This document shows positions 1 to 8,852 of a stretch of 64,000 nucleotides of DNA, one piece after another. Position numbers and translations under genes: made by a program. Under the pieces are notes generated by a model. It saw only the letters and a program-made list of their open reading frames with translations, was not told where the DNA came from and did no database searches. This DNA is from Pseudomonas sp. PB101. Its GTDB lineage: Bacteria > Pseudomonadota > Gammaproteobacteria > Pseudomonadales > Pseudomonadaceae. Within the stretch, counting starts at the first letter, position 1. Each line of letters opens with the position of its first letter. Where the stretch lies: contig NZ_RWIR01000092.1 of the NCBI RefSeq assembly GCF_009764265.1, positions 62,001 through 126,000 on the forward strand, written 5' to 3'.

Positions 1-756
1 CTGCTCGTCTTCACGGGCACGGATCACGTCATCGAAGGCTTCCTGGACTTCGCGCGGTGCCGCTGCGCTCTGTACGTTGACCTGGGTGACAGTGATGCCG
101 GTGCGATAGGTATCCATGAAGCGTTGCAGACGCTCCTTGATCTCGCTGGCCATCAATTCACGACCTTCGGTCAGTACCTGGTCCATTGCGGTGGAACCCA
201 CCACATGGCGCAAGGCGCTGTCGGTCGCGTGCTGCAGGCTGATTTCCGGCTGATCGACGCTCAGCACGAAGTCCTGCAGGTTGCTGATCTTGTACTGCAC
301 GGTCAGCGGCACTTCGACGATGTTTTCGTCTTCAGTCAGCATTTGACCCTGCTTGGTGTACGCACGCTCACGCGTAACGTTTTCCATATACTTCTTGTCG
401 ATCGGCGGGAAGTAGATATTCAGGCCGGGACCGACGGTTTCGTAGTACTTGCCGAAGCGCAGCACCACGGCTTGCTCCTGCTCGTCGACGACATAAACCG
501 CGCTGTACAGCCAAACGGCGGCCAGCACGACCAGACCGATGCCGAGCAGGCCGCCAAAGCCGCCACTCTTGCCCGAACCACCGCCGTCGTCGCCACCACG
601 TTTCTTACCACCACCGAACAACCCGTTCAGGCTTTCCTGCAGCTTTCGGAAGGCCTCGTCGAGATCCGGTGGTCCCTTGCGGTCGCCGTTGTTACGACGC
701 TTGCCACCCCAAGGGTCCTGATTATTCGAGTTGCCACCCGGCTCATTCCAAGCCAT
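1..756 (-). CDS. hflK: HflK, FtsH protease modulator (3' end outside window)
   Basis: N-terminal 252 residues of HflK; the frame is open to the left edge, so the C-terminal part is missing. HflK pairs with HflC at the inner membrane to form the periplasmic SPFH assembly that surrounds and restrains the FtsH protease (family knowledge). Visible: a glycine-, asparagine- and lysine-rich cytoplasmic N-terminus, one membrane segment at about residues 75-95, and then the start of the SPFH/band-7 domain (VDEQEQAVVLRFGKY). The start ATG reads leftward from 756, about 95 bases downstream of the hflX stop codon, as expected for the hfq-hflX-hflK-hflC run. Confidence 0.96.
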   Translation of the reverse strand, partial: MAWNEPGGNSNNQDPWGGKRRNNGDRKGPPDLDEAFRKLQESLNGLFGGGKKRGGDDGGGSGKSGGFGGLLGIGLVVLAAVWLYSAVYVVDEQEQAVVLRFGKYYETVGPGLNIYFPPIDKKYMENVTRERAYTKQGQMLTEDENIVEVPLTVQYKISNLQDFVLSVDQPEISLQHATDSALRHVVGSTAMDQVLTEGRELMASEIKERLQRFMDTYRTGITVTQVNVQSAAAPREVQEAFDDVIRAREDEQ

Positions 757-852
757 AGCGCTCTCCATCTGATAAAGCAAAGACGCACCCACGGCGCGCC
801 GACCAATGCTACAGAATGCCTGTCACCACGACACAACCGCTTTCTCAGGCTT

Positions 853-2154
853 TTATTGCAAAGTGTGTTGCTCGATGAATTCCATCGGCTGCAATCCTTC
901 GCGGCTTACCAGTCGATTCAACTCGGCCCGGGGCAAACGAACGGCCAGCAAACTGATGCCTTCTTCGTCGTGTTCTTCTTTCTGCACCGCACCGAGTTCG
1001 AAGAACTGCGCACGCAGTCGAGCGAATCGTTGCGGCAAGCGCAAGGTACCCACGAACAAATCACTGCCCAGCAACTCGGCAATGGCTTGCTCAAGCAACT
1101 CCAGACCAGCGCCATCACGCGCCGACAGCCAGACCCGCTGGGGTTTACCGTTTTCGTCGCGCTGGATTTGTGGCTCAACGCCTTCAAGCAAATCGAGTTT
1201 GTTATAGACCTCGAGGATCGGCAAGTCCTGGGCACCAATCTCACCCAGCACCACCATCACCTGCTCGATCTGCAACATGCGATCCGGTTCGGCCGCATCG
1301 ATCACGTGCAACAACAGGTCGGAGTTGCTCGACTCTTCGAGGGTAGACCGAAATGCCTCGACCAGCTTATGCGGCAAGTGACGAATGAAACCCACGGTGT
1401 CCGCCAGGACGATCGGCCCCAGATCGCCTATTTCCAGACGACGCAGGGTCGGGTCCAGCGTGGCGAACAATTGGTCAGCGGCGTAGACGTCGGATTTCGT
1501 CACGTTGTTGAAGAGCGTGGATTTACCGGCGTTGGTGTAACCCACCAAAGACACGGTAGGAATATCCGCACGGGAGCGACCGCGTCGCGACTGCTCGCGC
1601 TGGCTGCGCACTTTTTCCAGCCGGCCCTTGATCTGTCGCAGGCGAACCCGCAGCAAACGACGGTCGGTTTCCAGTTGGGTTTCACCCGGGCCACGCATGC
1701 CGATACCGCCACCCTGACGTTCAAGGTGAGTCCAGCCACGAACCAGCCGGGTGCTCATGTGGTCAAGCTGGGCCAGTTCAACCTGGAGCTTGCCCTCATG
1801 GGTACGGGCGCGTTGGGCGAAAATATCGAGAATCAGACCGGTGCGATCGATCACGCGACACTCGAAAACACGTTCGAGGTTACGTTCCTGACTGGGTGTG
1901 AGGATGTGATTGAAAATCACCAGATCGGCTTCTTCGGCCTTGACCAGGTCACGCAGCTCTTCGACTTTACCGCTGCCAATCAGGTATTTGGCGGTTGGCC
2001 GATGACGCGGCACGTTAAAAAACGCAACGGTCTCGGCGCCGGCCGAATTAGCCAACTCCTGAAACTCCTGCGGATCTTCGCGCGCCTCAGGGTCCTGTCC
2101 ATCCAAGTGAACGAGGATGACTCGCTCACCACCACCGTGGCGCTCAAAGAACAA
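853..2154 (-). CDS. hflX: Ribosome-associated GTPase HflX
   Basis: 433-residue HflX, a ribosome-binding GTPase that splits stalled or heat-damaged 70S particles. The N-terminal HflX domain covers about residues 1-195, with the conserved glycine-rich GGGIGMRGPGETQLE segment at about 148-162. The G domain follows: P-loop GYTNAGKST at 205-213, switch region ATLDPT near 231-236, DTVG at 252-255 and NKLD near 328. Length is normal. The chosen ATG gives the usual Pseudomonas N-terminus (MFFERHGGGE) and lies 12 bases after the hfq stop codon, so it is probably cotranscribed with hfq. Confidence 0.97.
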   Translation of the reverse strand: MFFERHGGGERVILVHLDGQDPEAREDPQEFQELANSAGAETVAFFNVPRHRPTAKYLIGSGKVEELRDLVKAEEADLVIFNHILTPSQERNLERVFECRVIDRTGLILDIFAQRARTHEGKLQVELAQLDHMSTRLVRGWTHLERQGGGIGMRGPGETQLETDRRLLRVRLRQIKGRLEKVRSQREQSRRGRSRADIPTVSLVGYTNAGKSTLFNNVTKSDVYAADQLFATLDPTLRRLEIGDLGPIVLADTVGFIRHLPHKLVEAFRSTLEESSNSDLLLHVIDAAEPDRMLQIEQVMVVLGEIGAQDLPILEVYNKLDLLEGVEPQIQRDENGKPQRVWLSARDGAGLELLEQAIAELLGSDLFVGTLRLPQRFARLRAQFFELGAVQKEEHDEEGISLLAVRLPRAELNRLVSREGLQPMEFIEQHTLQ

Positions 2155-2166
2155 AGGAGACTCCTA

Positions 2167-2427
2167 TCAGGCGTTACCTGGCTCAGTGTCACCCGCTTCG
2201 GATTCGGTTGCGCTAGGCAGACGAATTGGACGAACCGGCACCACTGTCGAGATAGCGTGCTTGTAGACCATCTGGCTGACGGTGTTTTTCAGCAGGATAA
2301 CGAACTGGTCGAACGACTCGATCGTGCCTTGCAGTTTGATACCGTTGACCAGGTAGATGGACACCCCAACTTTCTCTTTACGTAAAGTATTCAAGTAAGG
2401 GTCTTGTAGCGAATGCCCTTTTGACAT
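2167..2427 (-). CDS. hfq: RNA chaperone Hfq
   Basis: 86-residue Hfq, the hexameric Sm-like chaperone that pairs small RNAs with mRNAs. The N-terminus MSKGHSLQDPYLN, the Sm1 region (VSIYLVNGIKLQGTIESFDQF) and the Sm2 motif YKHAIST are intact; the tail is short and acidic, as in other pseudomonads. An in-frame GTG lies three codons upstream, but the AAGGAG ribosome site is about 8 bases before the ATG at 2425-2427, which decides the start. The approximately 65-base gap to miaA is unusually AT-rich for this genome and could hold an hfq-proximal promoter. Confidence 0.98.
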   Translation of the reverse strand: MSKGHSLQDPYLNTLRKEKVGVSIYLVNGIKLQGTIESFDQFVILLKNTVSQMVYKHAISTVVPVRPIRLPSATESEAGDTEPGNA

Positions 2428-2522
2428 GTGCCGCACTCCTTTAAGGATTCAATAATAAAAAAATAGGTAAACAGATGGCTTTAGCCGCCACACCCCCAAG
2501 GATAGACGGCAATTGCAAGGAC

Positions 2523-3494
2523 TCAGCTCAATATGGAGATGGTCCCAAGGTATTTCAAGGCGCGCGGCAGATTGTCGCAATCCAGACTGTCCAGCCAATG
2601 CAGGTCAGTCCAGCTGCGCAGCCAGGTGAACTGGCGTTTCGCCAACTGGCGCGTGGCAATGATTCCACGCTCCTGCATCTCGGCTGACGTCAGCTTGCCA
2701 TCCAGGTAGTCCCAGACTTGGCGGTAGCCTACTGCACGTATAGACGGCAACCCGGCATGCAGGTCACTTCTCTTACGCAGGGCTACGACCTCGTCAATGA
2801 ATCCCTGTTCCAACATTAAAGTGAATCTTTGTTTAATTCGCTCGTGCAGTACCTGGCGATTTGCCGGGGCAATAGCCAAGTTTGCGACAGTATAGGGCAA
2901 TTGTTGCCGTCCCGAAGCGGCTGCTTCAGTACTTTGCACAGATTGTTTCAAACGCAGGTCAGTCATGCTTTGACCGCTTACGCGATAAACTTCCAGCGCT
3001 CGACTCAGACGCTGCGGATCGTTCGGGTGAATCCGCGCCGCCGACACCGGGTCGATTACCGCCAATTGGTCATGCAGGGCTTGCCAGCCAAGGCGTGCAG
3101 CCTCTTCTTCAATTTGCGCACGGACCTCGGGGTCGGCCGCCGGCATTTCTGCCAGGCCTTCGAGCAAAGCCTTGTAGTAGAGCATCGTGCCGCCTACCAA
3201 CAGCGGAATTTTTCCCCGTGCGGTGATATCCGCCATGGCTTCGAGGGCGTCGCGACGGAAATCCGCAGCCGAATAGCTCTCGGCCGGGTCGAGAATATCG
3301 ATCAGGCGATGGGGATACTGCGCCAGCAATTCCTTGGAAGGCTTGGCGGTGCCGATGTCCATGCCACGGTAAACCAATGCCGAATCGACACTGATCAACT
3401 CGCATGGCAGGACTTTGCTGAGCTCGATGGCCAGGTCGGTCTTGCCGGCGGCGGTCGGGCCCATCAGGAAAATCGCAGGTGGGAGCTGGCTCAT
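2523..3494 (-). CDS. miaA: tRNA dimethylallyltransferase MiaA
   Basis: 323-residue MiaA, which transfers a dimethylallyl group to N6 of A37 in tRNAs that read UNN codons. The P-loop GPTAAGKT is at residues 12-19, followed by the substrate region SVDSALVYRGMDIGTAKP, and the C-terminal part has the tRNA-contact motif AVGYRQ. The frame extends 25 codons further upstream, but the ATG at 3492-3494 gives the standard N-terminus MSQLPPAIFLMGP and overlaps the mutL stop by one base (TGATG), indicating translational coupling inside the mutL-miaA-hfq operon. Confidence 0.97.
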   Translation of the reverse strand: MSQLPPAIFLMGPTAAGKTDLAIELSKVLPCELISVDSALVYRGMDIGTAKPSKELLAQYPHRLIDILDPAESYSAADFRRDALEAMADITARGKIPLLVGGTMLYYKALLEGLAEMPAADPEVRAQIEEEAARLGWQALHDQLAVIDPVSAARIHPNDPQRLSRALEVYRVSGQSMTDLRLKQSVQSTEAAASGRQQLPYTVANLAIAPANRQVLHERIKQRFTLMLEQGFIDEVVALRKRSDLHAGLPSIRAVGYRQVWDYLDGKLTSAEMQERGIIATRQLAKRQFTWLRSWTDLHWLDSLDCDNLPRALKYLGTISILS

Positions 3495-5404
3495 CAACGA
3501 CCGCGCAAGAACAGTTTGTCCAGATCGTCCAGGCCCAATTGGGTCCAGGTCGGTCGGCCATGGTTGCATTGACCGCTGCGCTCGGTGTTTTCCATGTCAC
3601 GCAGCAGTGCATTCATTTCCGGCAGGGCCAAACGTCGATTCGCCCGGACCGCACCGTGGCAGGCCATGGTCCCGAGCAGTTCGTTCAGGTGCGCCTGAAT
3701 GCGGTCGCTGGTGCCGAACTCCATCAGGTCGGCCAGGACGTCGGCGACCAGCCGATTGGCTTCGGCCTGCTTGAGCAGGGCCGGGATCTGCCGGATCGCC
3801 AGGGTTTCCGGGCCCAGGCGCTGCAATTCAAAGCCCAGGCGCTGGAACCAGGCAACGTGCTCTTCGGCGCAATCGGCCTCACGCTGGCTGACGGCCAGGG
3901 ACTCCGGCACCAGTAACGGCTGGCCGCTCAGACCCTCGCTGGCCATCGCCACCTTCAGACGCTCATACATGATCCGCTCGTGGGCGGCATGCATGTCCAC
4001 CAGCACCAGGCCCTGAGCGTTTTCCGAAAGAATGTAGATGCCCTTGAGCTGAGCGAGTGCATAACCGAGCGGCGGGATATCGTCCTGGCCGGCCGGCAGT
4101 GCGACGGCATTGGCCTCGGGCAGTGGCGCAAAAAACTCGCGATAGGCGGCCTGGGCTTCGGCGACAGGCACACCGGACTGCGGACGCGGCGTGTACTGAT
4201 ATTGATAACCCGCGCCAGCACCCGAACCCGCCGGCGCATTGAACGAAGGCTGGGCCTGAGGCTGTTCAAGCAGCGCATTGGCGGCCAGGCGCATTTCGCC
4301 CTGCGGCCCGAATTCACCGGCTTCGAGGCCGGTTGGCCGGACAATGGCCGTGGCAACCGGCGCCGCCAGGTGATCGTCCGGCCGCACATCGCCCAAGGCG
4401 CGGTGCAAGGTGCCGTAGAGGAAGTCATGAACCATGCGCCCTTCACGAAAGCGCACTTCGTGCTTGGTCGGGTGCACGTTGACGTCGACGCCAGTCGGAT
4501 CGACTTCGAAAAACAGCACGAAGGTCGGGTGCCGACCGTTGAACAGCACGTCGCGATAGGCCTGGCGTACCGCGTGGGCTACCAGCTTGTCGCGTACTGC
4601 ACGGCCATTGACGAAGAAATACTGCAAATCTGCCTGGCTGCGGTTGAAGGTCGGCAGGCCGACCCAGCCCCATAGATGCAGGCCGTTGCGCTCGATCTCG
4701 ATCGGCAGCGCCTGTTCCAGGAAGCCCGGCCCGCAGATTGCCGCCACGCGCCGGGCACGGGCCGCATCATCATGGGCCTCGTGCAGGCTGAGGATGGTTT
4801 TGCCGTTGTGGCGCAGATGGAACGCCACATCGAAGCGCGCCAGGGCCAGGCGCCTGATCACTTCTTGCAGGTGATCGAATTCGGTTTTTTCAGTTTTGAG
4901 AAACTTGCGTCGCGCCGGCGTATTGAAGAACAGGTCGCGCACTTCAACCGACGTGCCGACCGGGTGGGCCGCAGGCTGCACGCGGGGCGCCATGTCACGG
5001 CCCTCGGTCTCGACCTGCCAGGCCTGATCGGCGTCGCGGGTGCGGGAAGTCAGGGTCAGGCGCGCCACGGAGCTGATCGATGCCAGGGCCTCACCGCGAA
5101 AGCCCAGGCTCATGACCTGTTCCAGGTCTTCGAGGTTGCGAATCTTGCTGGTGGCGTGACGGGCCAGCGCCAGCGGCAGGTCATCGGCGGAAATGCCGCT
5201 GCCATCGTCGCGCACCCGCAGCAGCTTGACGCCGCCCTGCTCCACATCGACATCGATGCGCCTGGCGCCGGAGTCGAGGCTGTTTTCCAGCAACTCCTTG
5301 ATCACCGAAGCCGGGCGCTCGACCACCTCACCCGCAGCAATCTGGTTCGCCAGGCGCGGGCTGAGCAGCTCGATTCGAGCTCCACTGTTCAGGACCTCAT
5401 TCAT
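3494..5404 (-). CDS. mutL: DNA mismatch repair protein MutL
   Basis: 636-residue MutL, linking MutS mismatch recognition to strand processing. The N-terminal GHKL ATPase domain shows ELLENSLDSGA, DDGSGI and GFRGEAL. A proline/alanine/glutamine-rich linker lies at about residues 345-430. The C-terminal dimerisation domain carries DMHAAHERIMYE from D470, the endonuclease-type motif that MutL has in species lacking MutH; the second position is M rather than the more common Q, which as I recall is normal for Pseudomonas. The ATG overlaps the amiB stop by four bases (ATGA). Confidence 0.97.
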   Translation of the reverse strand: MNEVLNSGARIELLSPRLANQIAAGEVVERPASVIKELLENSLDSGARRIDVDVEQGGVKLLRVRDDGSGISADDLPLALARHATSKIRNLEDLEQVMSLGFRGEALASISSVARLTLTSRTRDADQAWQVETEGRDMAPRVQPAAHPVGTSVEVRDLFFNTPARRKFLKTEKTEFDHLQEVIRRLALARFDVAFHLRHNGKTILSLHEAHDDAARARRVAAICGPGFLEQALPIEIERNGLHLWGWVGLPTFNRSQADLQYFFVNGRAVRDKLVAHAVRQAYRDVLFNGRHPTFVLFFEVDPTGVDVNVHPTKHEVRFREGRMVHDFLYGTLHRALGDVRPDDHLAAPVATAIVRPTGLEAGEFGPQGEMRLAANALLEQPQAQPSFNAPAGSGAGAGYQYQYTPRPQSGVPVAEAQAAYREFFAPLPEANAVALPAGQDDIPPLGYALAQLKGIYILSENAQGLVLVDMHAAHERIMYERLKVAMASEGLSGQPLLVPESLAVSQREADCAEEHVAWFQRLGFELQRLGPETLAIRQIPALLKQAEANRLVADVLADLMEFGTSDRIQAHLNELLGTMACHGAVRANRRLALPEMNALLRDMENTERSGQCNHGRPTWTQLGLDDLDKLFLRGR

Positions 5405-6831
5405 TCTTTGGCCGCCAGGTCAGTACCCGGGATGGTCAGGTGTTGACCGATCTTGAGCTCATCGCTCGACAGGTTGTTGGCGCTGCGCACCGCAGCTGGC
5501 GACACCTGATAACGCACGGCGATCATCGCCAGGGTCTCGCCCGGGTTGACGCGGTGGTCACGCGGACCTTGGACGATCTTGCCGGAGTCGCGCAACCAGG
5601 CAATGTAAGTGCCCGGTGGCGGGTTCTGCTGGAAGAACTGGCGCACGCCGCTGCTGATCGAACGCGCCAGCGCCTGCTGATGACCTGAAGCCGCGAGCTT
5701 CGAGGCTTCGTTGGCGTTGGAGATGAACCCGGTTTCCACCAGGATCGACGGAATATCCGGCGACTTCAGCACCATGAACCCGGCCTGCTCGACCCGCTGC
5801 TTGTGCAGAGGCGTCACCCGGCCAATGTTGCTCAATACCTTCTGGCCAACGTTCAGGCTGGACGTCAGGGACGCGGTCATCGACAGGTCAAGCAGCACGC
5901 CGGCGAGCATGCGGTCCTTGTCATCGAGGCTGACGTTGCCGGCACCGCCGATCAGGTCGGAACGGTTTTCGCTGTCGGCCAGCCAACGCGCCGTCTCGGA
6001 AGTGGCACCGCGATCGGACAGGGCAAATACCGAGGCCCCGAAAGCGGCGGCAGAGGGCGCGGCGTCGGCGTGAATCGAGACGAACAGGTCGGCGCCTTTC
6101 TTGCGGGCAATTTCGGTACGGCCGCGCAATGGAATGAAGTAGTCGCCGGTACGGGTCAGTTCGGCGCGGAAGCCTTTCATACCGTTGATCTGGCGCTGCA
6201 ATTCGCGGGCGATCTGCAACACCACATCTTTCTCGCGCTGACCGCGAGAACCCGATGCACCCGGATCCTCACCACCGTGGCCGGCGTCGATCACCACTAT
6301 GATGTCGCGCTTGCCGGCCGGGGCCGGTGGCAGCTTGATTGCCGGCTCGACGGGCGTGACAGGAACGGCGGGCACTGTGGCGACCGAAGGCGTGGGCGCG
6401 GGAGGAGGCGCGGCATCCGCGGCGTTATCGAACAGATCGACCACCAGGCGGTTGCCATATTGGGCGTTCGGCGCCAGGGAGAAGCTCTTCGGCGTTACCG
6501 CTTTTTTCAGGTCGATGACCACCCGCAGGTCGGTCGGCGTGCGCTGAGCCGAGCGCATGGAGGTAATCGGGGTGTTCGAGGTGTTGACGTTGAGCGGCGC
6601 GCCGAGGGTCGCGCCATTGATGTCGATGACCAGGCGATCCGGCGCCGTCAGGGTAAAGACGCTGTGTTGCACGGGACCTGTCAGGTCAAACACCAGTCGC
6701 GTGTTGTCCGGCGCCCGCCACAGGCGAACGCTGTTGACCTTCGAATCGGCCACAGCGTCGACGGTCACCGCCAAAAACAACACCCCTACGGCAGCCACCA
6801 ACGCGCGAAAGCGCATACCTAACCCCATCAT
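5401..6831 (-). CDS. amiB: N-acetylmuramoyl-L-alanine amidase (AmiB/AmiC type)
   Basis: 476-residue periplasmic amidase that cleaves the amide between MurNAc and the stem peptide during daughter-cell separation. Order: signal peptide (about 1-30), AMIN domain (about 32-125), a proline/alanine/valine linker, the zinc-dependent Amidase_3 domain (about 175-395) with DAGHGGEDPGA, SIHADA and the catalytic-glutamate segment VETGFISN, and a C-terminal LysM peptidoglycan-binding domain (about 430-475). Three possible starts exist: adjacent ATGs at 6831 and 6828, and one at 6816 (MRFRALV); all leave the signal peptide intact. The gene directly abuts the tsaE stop codon. Confidence 0.94.
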   Translation of the reverse strand: MMGLGMRFRALVAAVGVLFLAVTVDAVADSKVNSVRLWRAPDNTRLVFDLTGPVQHSVFTLTAPDRLVIDINGATLGAPLNVNTSNTPITSMRSAQRTPTDLRVVIDLKKAVTPKSFSLAPNAQYGNRLVVDLFDNAADAAPPPAPTPSVATVPAVPVTPVEPAIKLPPAPAGKRDIIVVIDAGHGGEDPGASGSRGQREKDVVLQIARELQRQINGMKGFRAELTRTGDYFIPLRGRTEIARKKGADLFVSIHADAAPSAAAFGASVFALSDRGATSETARWLADSENRSDLIGGAGNVSLDDKDRMLAGVLLDLSMTASLTSSLNVGQKVLSNIGRVTPLHKQRVEQAGFMVLKSPDIPSILVETGFISNANEASKLAASGHQQALARSISSGVRQFFQQNPPPGTYIAWLRDSGKIVQGPRDHRVNPGETLAMIAVRYQVSPAAVRSANNLSSDELKIGQHLTIPGTDLAAKE

Positions 6832-7302
6832 CTATTTGGATTCCAATGCCAAAGCGGCACACCAGGCCTCGCCACGCGAGCCCTGGGATAAAATTTTCAG
6901 CGAACGCCCGCTGTCTTGCGGGCTAATGGTAATGGTCAGGTCAGGCTTTGGCAAAAAGCCTGCACCTTTATCGGGCCATTCGATCAGACACAGGGCATCG
7001 TCTTCGAAGTAGTCGCGGATACCGAGGAACTCCAGTTCTTCCGGATCGACCAGACGGTACAAATCGAAATGGAAGGCGCGAATGTCGCCGATCTCGTAGG
7101 GTTCGACCAGGGTGAAGGTCGGGCTTTTGACGGCCCCGACATGCCCCAGGCCGCGGATGATGCCTCGGGACAACGTGGTTTTACCCATCCCCAGGTTGCC
7201 CTCGAGAAAGATCAGGCCATGGCCCCCGGTGATTCGGGCAATGCGTGCGCCAAAGTCGCTCATGGCCTGCTCATCGGCCAGGTACAGGGTTACTTCAGAC
7301 AC
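6832..7302 (-). CDS. tsaE: tRNA threonylcarbamoyladenosine biosynthesis ATPase TsaE
   Basis: 156-residue TsaE, the P-loop ATPase of the TsaBDE complex that forms t6A37 on ANN-decoding tRNAs. The P-loop EGNLGMGKTTLSRG lies near residues 34-47, followed by the conserved SPTFTLVEPY and FHFDLYRL segments and an IEWPDKG motif. Length and composition are typical. Its start overlaps the 3' end of the nnr gene by 13 bases, placing it second in the nnr-tsaE-amiB-mutL chain. Confidence 0.97.
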   Translation of the reverse strand: MSEVTLYLADEQAMSDFGARIARITGGHGLIFLEGNLGMGKTTLSRGIIRGLGHVGAVKSPTFTLVEPYEIGDIRAFHFDLYRLVDPEELEFLGIRDYFEDDALCLIEWPDKGAGFLPKPDLTITISPQDSGRSLKILSQGSRGEAWCAALALESK

Positions 7303-8789
7303 GGTGCTTGCTCCTCCAACAACTGACGAATGGCTGGGATCAGATCACTGGCCGCCAGCCCACGGCCCGATTTTCCTTGTTGCTCGCCGGCATTGGCGTG
7401 CAGCCAGACCGCCAGGCAGGCCGCGTCGAATGGCGCCATGCCCTGGGCCAGCAATGCGCCGAGCAAACCGGCCAGCACATCGCCCAAACCGGCAGTGGCC
7501 ATGGCCGGATGCCCCTGATGACACAGCGCCAGACGCCCATCGGGATGGGCAATCAGGCTGCCGGCACCTTTGAGGACGACGACCGCTGTATATTTTTTAC
7601 TCAATGCCCGGGCCGCAGCGGGACGGTCAGCCTGAACGTCGGCGGTGCCGATGCCAAGCAAGCGCGCCGCCTCCCCCGGATGCGGAGTGATGACACACCC
7701 CTCGGGCAGGCTCACCCGCTCTTCGGCCAACAGATTCAATGCATCTGCATCCCAGACCTGTGGCAGCGGCGCGTTGGCGGCGGCAGACAAAAGACTGCGC
7801 CCCCAGGCGGCCTGGCCCAGACCGGGGCCGACCACCAGCACGGAAACTTTTTGAAGCAACGCCATCAGCTGATTCGCCGACGAAGTCCCCAGCACCATGG
7901 CCTCGGGTGTTCTGGCCAGTGCAGCCGCAACATGTTCGCTGCGAGTCGCCACGGACACCATGCCGGCACCGCTGCGCAGCGCACTTTGCGCGCTGAGCAG
8001 GATCGCGCCACCCAACCCGCGATCACCACCGATCAGCAGCACGTGGCCGAACCTGCCTTTATGGGAAGTCGGCGCGCGCGAGGCAAGGCGCGGCAGATTG
8101 CCGGCCGTGAGGCGACGGGCACTGGTCGGCGCACCCTCGAGCAGCTGCGGATCGGCGTGCAGGTCGTTGAACACCAGCTCACCCACGACATCCGCCGCAT
8201 CACCGGTGAACAACCCCGTTTTCAAGCCGATGAAGGTGACCGTCAGATCCGCTCGCACCGCGCAACCGAGGACGCGACCGGTATCAGCGCATAGCCCGGA
8301 GGGGATATCCACCGCCGCCACCGGCAGCCCACTGGCATTGATCGCAGCGATAACGCTGGCGTACGGCTCGCGCACCTCACCGGTCAGGCCGGTGCCCAGC
8401 AACGCATCCAACACGATGCCGCGCAACTCGGGCCGCACGCCCCAGGACTCGATGGCGACGCCTTCGGACACCGCTTCGGCGTGGGCCAACGCGGCATCCC
8501 CCTGCAGGCCCTGCGGATCTGCGACCGCCAGTACCCGCACGGACCATCCGGCGCGTCGGGCCAGCACGGCCACCAGATAGCCGTCTCCGGCGTTGTTGCC
8601 ATGACCGGCGAGTACACTCAGTTCGTTCGCTGTCGGCCATTGCCGCACCAGCGCCCGCCACGTCGCTCGCGCCGCGCGCTGCATCAATTCGAAGCCCGGT
8701 GTGCCGGCCGCGATCAGGCTCGCGTCGAGTGCCCGCACCTGCGCGGCGCTGTACAGCGCGTCGGGTAATTCATCTTTAGTGTGCGGCAT
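7290..8789 (-). CDS. nnr: Bifunctional NAD(P)H-hydrate epimerase / ADP-dependent dehydratase
   Basis: 499-residue repair enzyme for hydrated NAD(P)H. The N-terminal YjeF_N epimerase half (about 1-215) contains the GHGNNAGDGY nucleotide loop. The C-terminal ribokinase-like dehydratase half (about 230-495) contains GHVLLIGGDRGLGGA, VITPHPGEAARLL and the glycine-rich GLGDVLAGLLGALLAQG. The open frame continues 86 codons upstream, but the ATG at 8787-8789 gives the normal MPHTKDELP start; the extra stretch is the antisense of queG. Divergent from queG with about 63 bases between start codons. Often annotated nnrD/nnrE or yjeF. Confidence 0.95.
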   Translation of the reverse strand: MPHTKDELPDALYSAAQVRALDASLIAAGTPGFELMQRAARATWRALVRQWPTANELSVLAGHGNNAGDGYLVAVLARRAGWSVRVLAVADPQGLQGDAALAHAEAVSEGVAIESWGVRPELRGIVLDALLGTGLTGEVREPYASVIAAINASGLPVAAVDIPSGLCADTGRVLGCAVRADLTVTFIGLKTGLFTGDAADVVGELVFNDLHADPQLLEGAPTSARRLTAGNLPRLASRAPTSHKGRFGHVLLIGGDRGLGGAILLSAQSALRSGAGMVSVATRSEHVAAALARTPEAMVLGTSSANQLMALLQKVSVLVVGPGLGQAAWGRSLLSAAANAPLPQVWDADALNLLAEERVSLPEGCVITPHPGEAARLLGIGTADVQADRPAAARALSKKYTAVVVLKGAGSLIAHPDGRLALCHQGHPAMATAGLGDVLAGLLGALLAQGMAPFDAACLAVWLHANAGEQQGKSGRGLAASDLIPAIRQLLEEQAPCLK

Positions 8790-8852
8790 GCGTCTTCGGG
8801 CTCCGATGTCTGGCAGAATTATACGCACCTCAGCTCCGGTTTCTCTCGTCTC

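Noticed and set aside
124..2385. A 753-codon open frame on the + strand across hflK, hflX and hfq
   Set aside because: It is the antisense of three well-supported genes, has low-complexity glutamine/histidine/leucine-rich content and no family match; such long open antisense frames come from high GC.
2475..2687. Small + strand open frame next to hfq
   Set aside because: Antisense to the miaA end, without a ribosome site or conserved feature.
3494..5404. MutL motif DMHAAHERI considered as a damaged endonuclease site
   Set aside because: The D, H and E metal positions are intact and the M at the second position is, from memory, usual in Pseudomonas.
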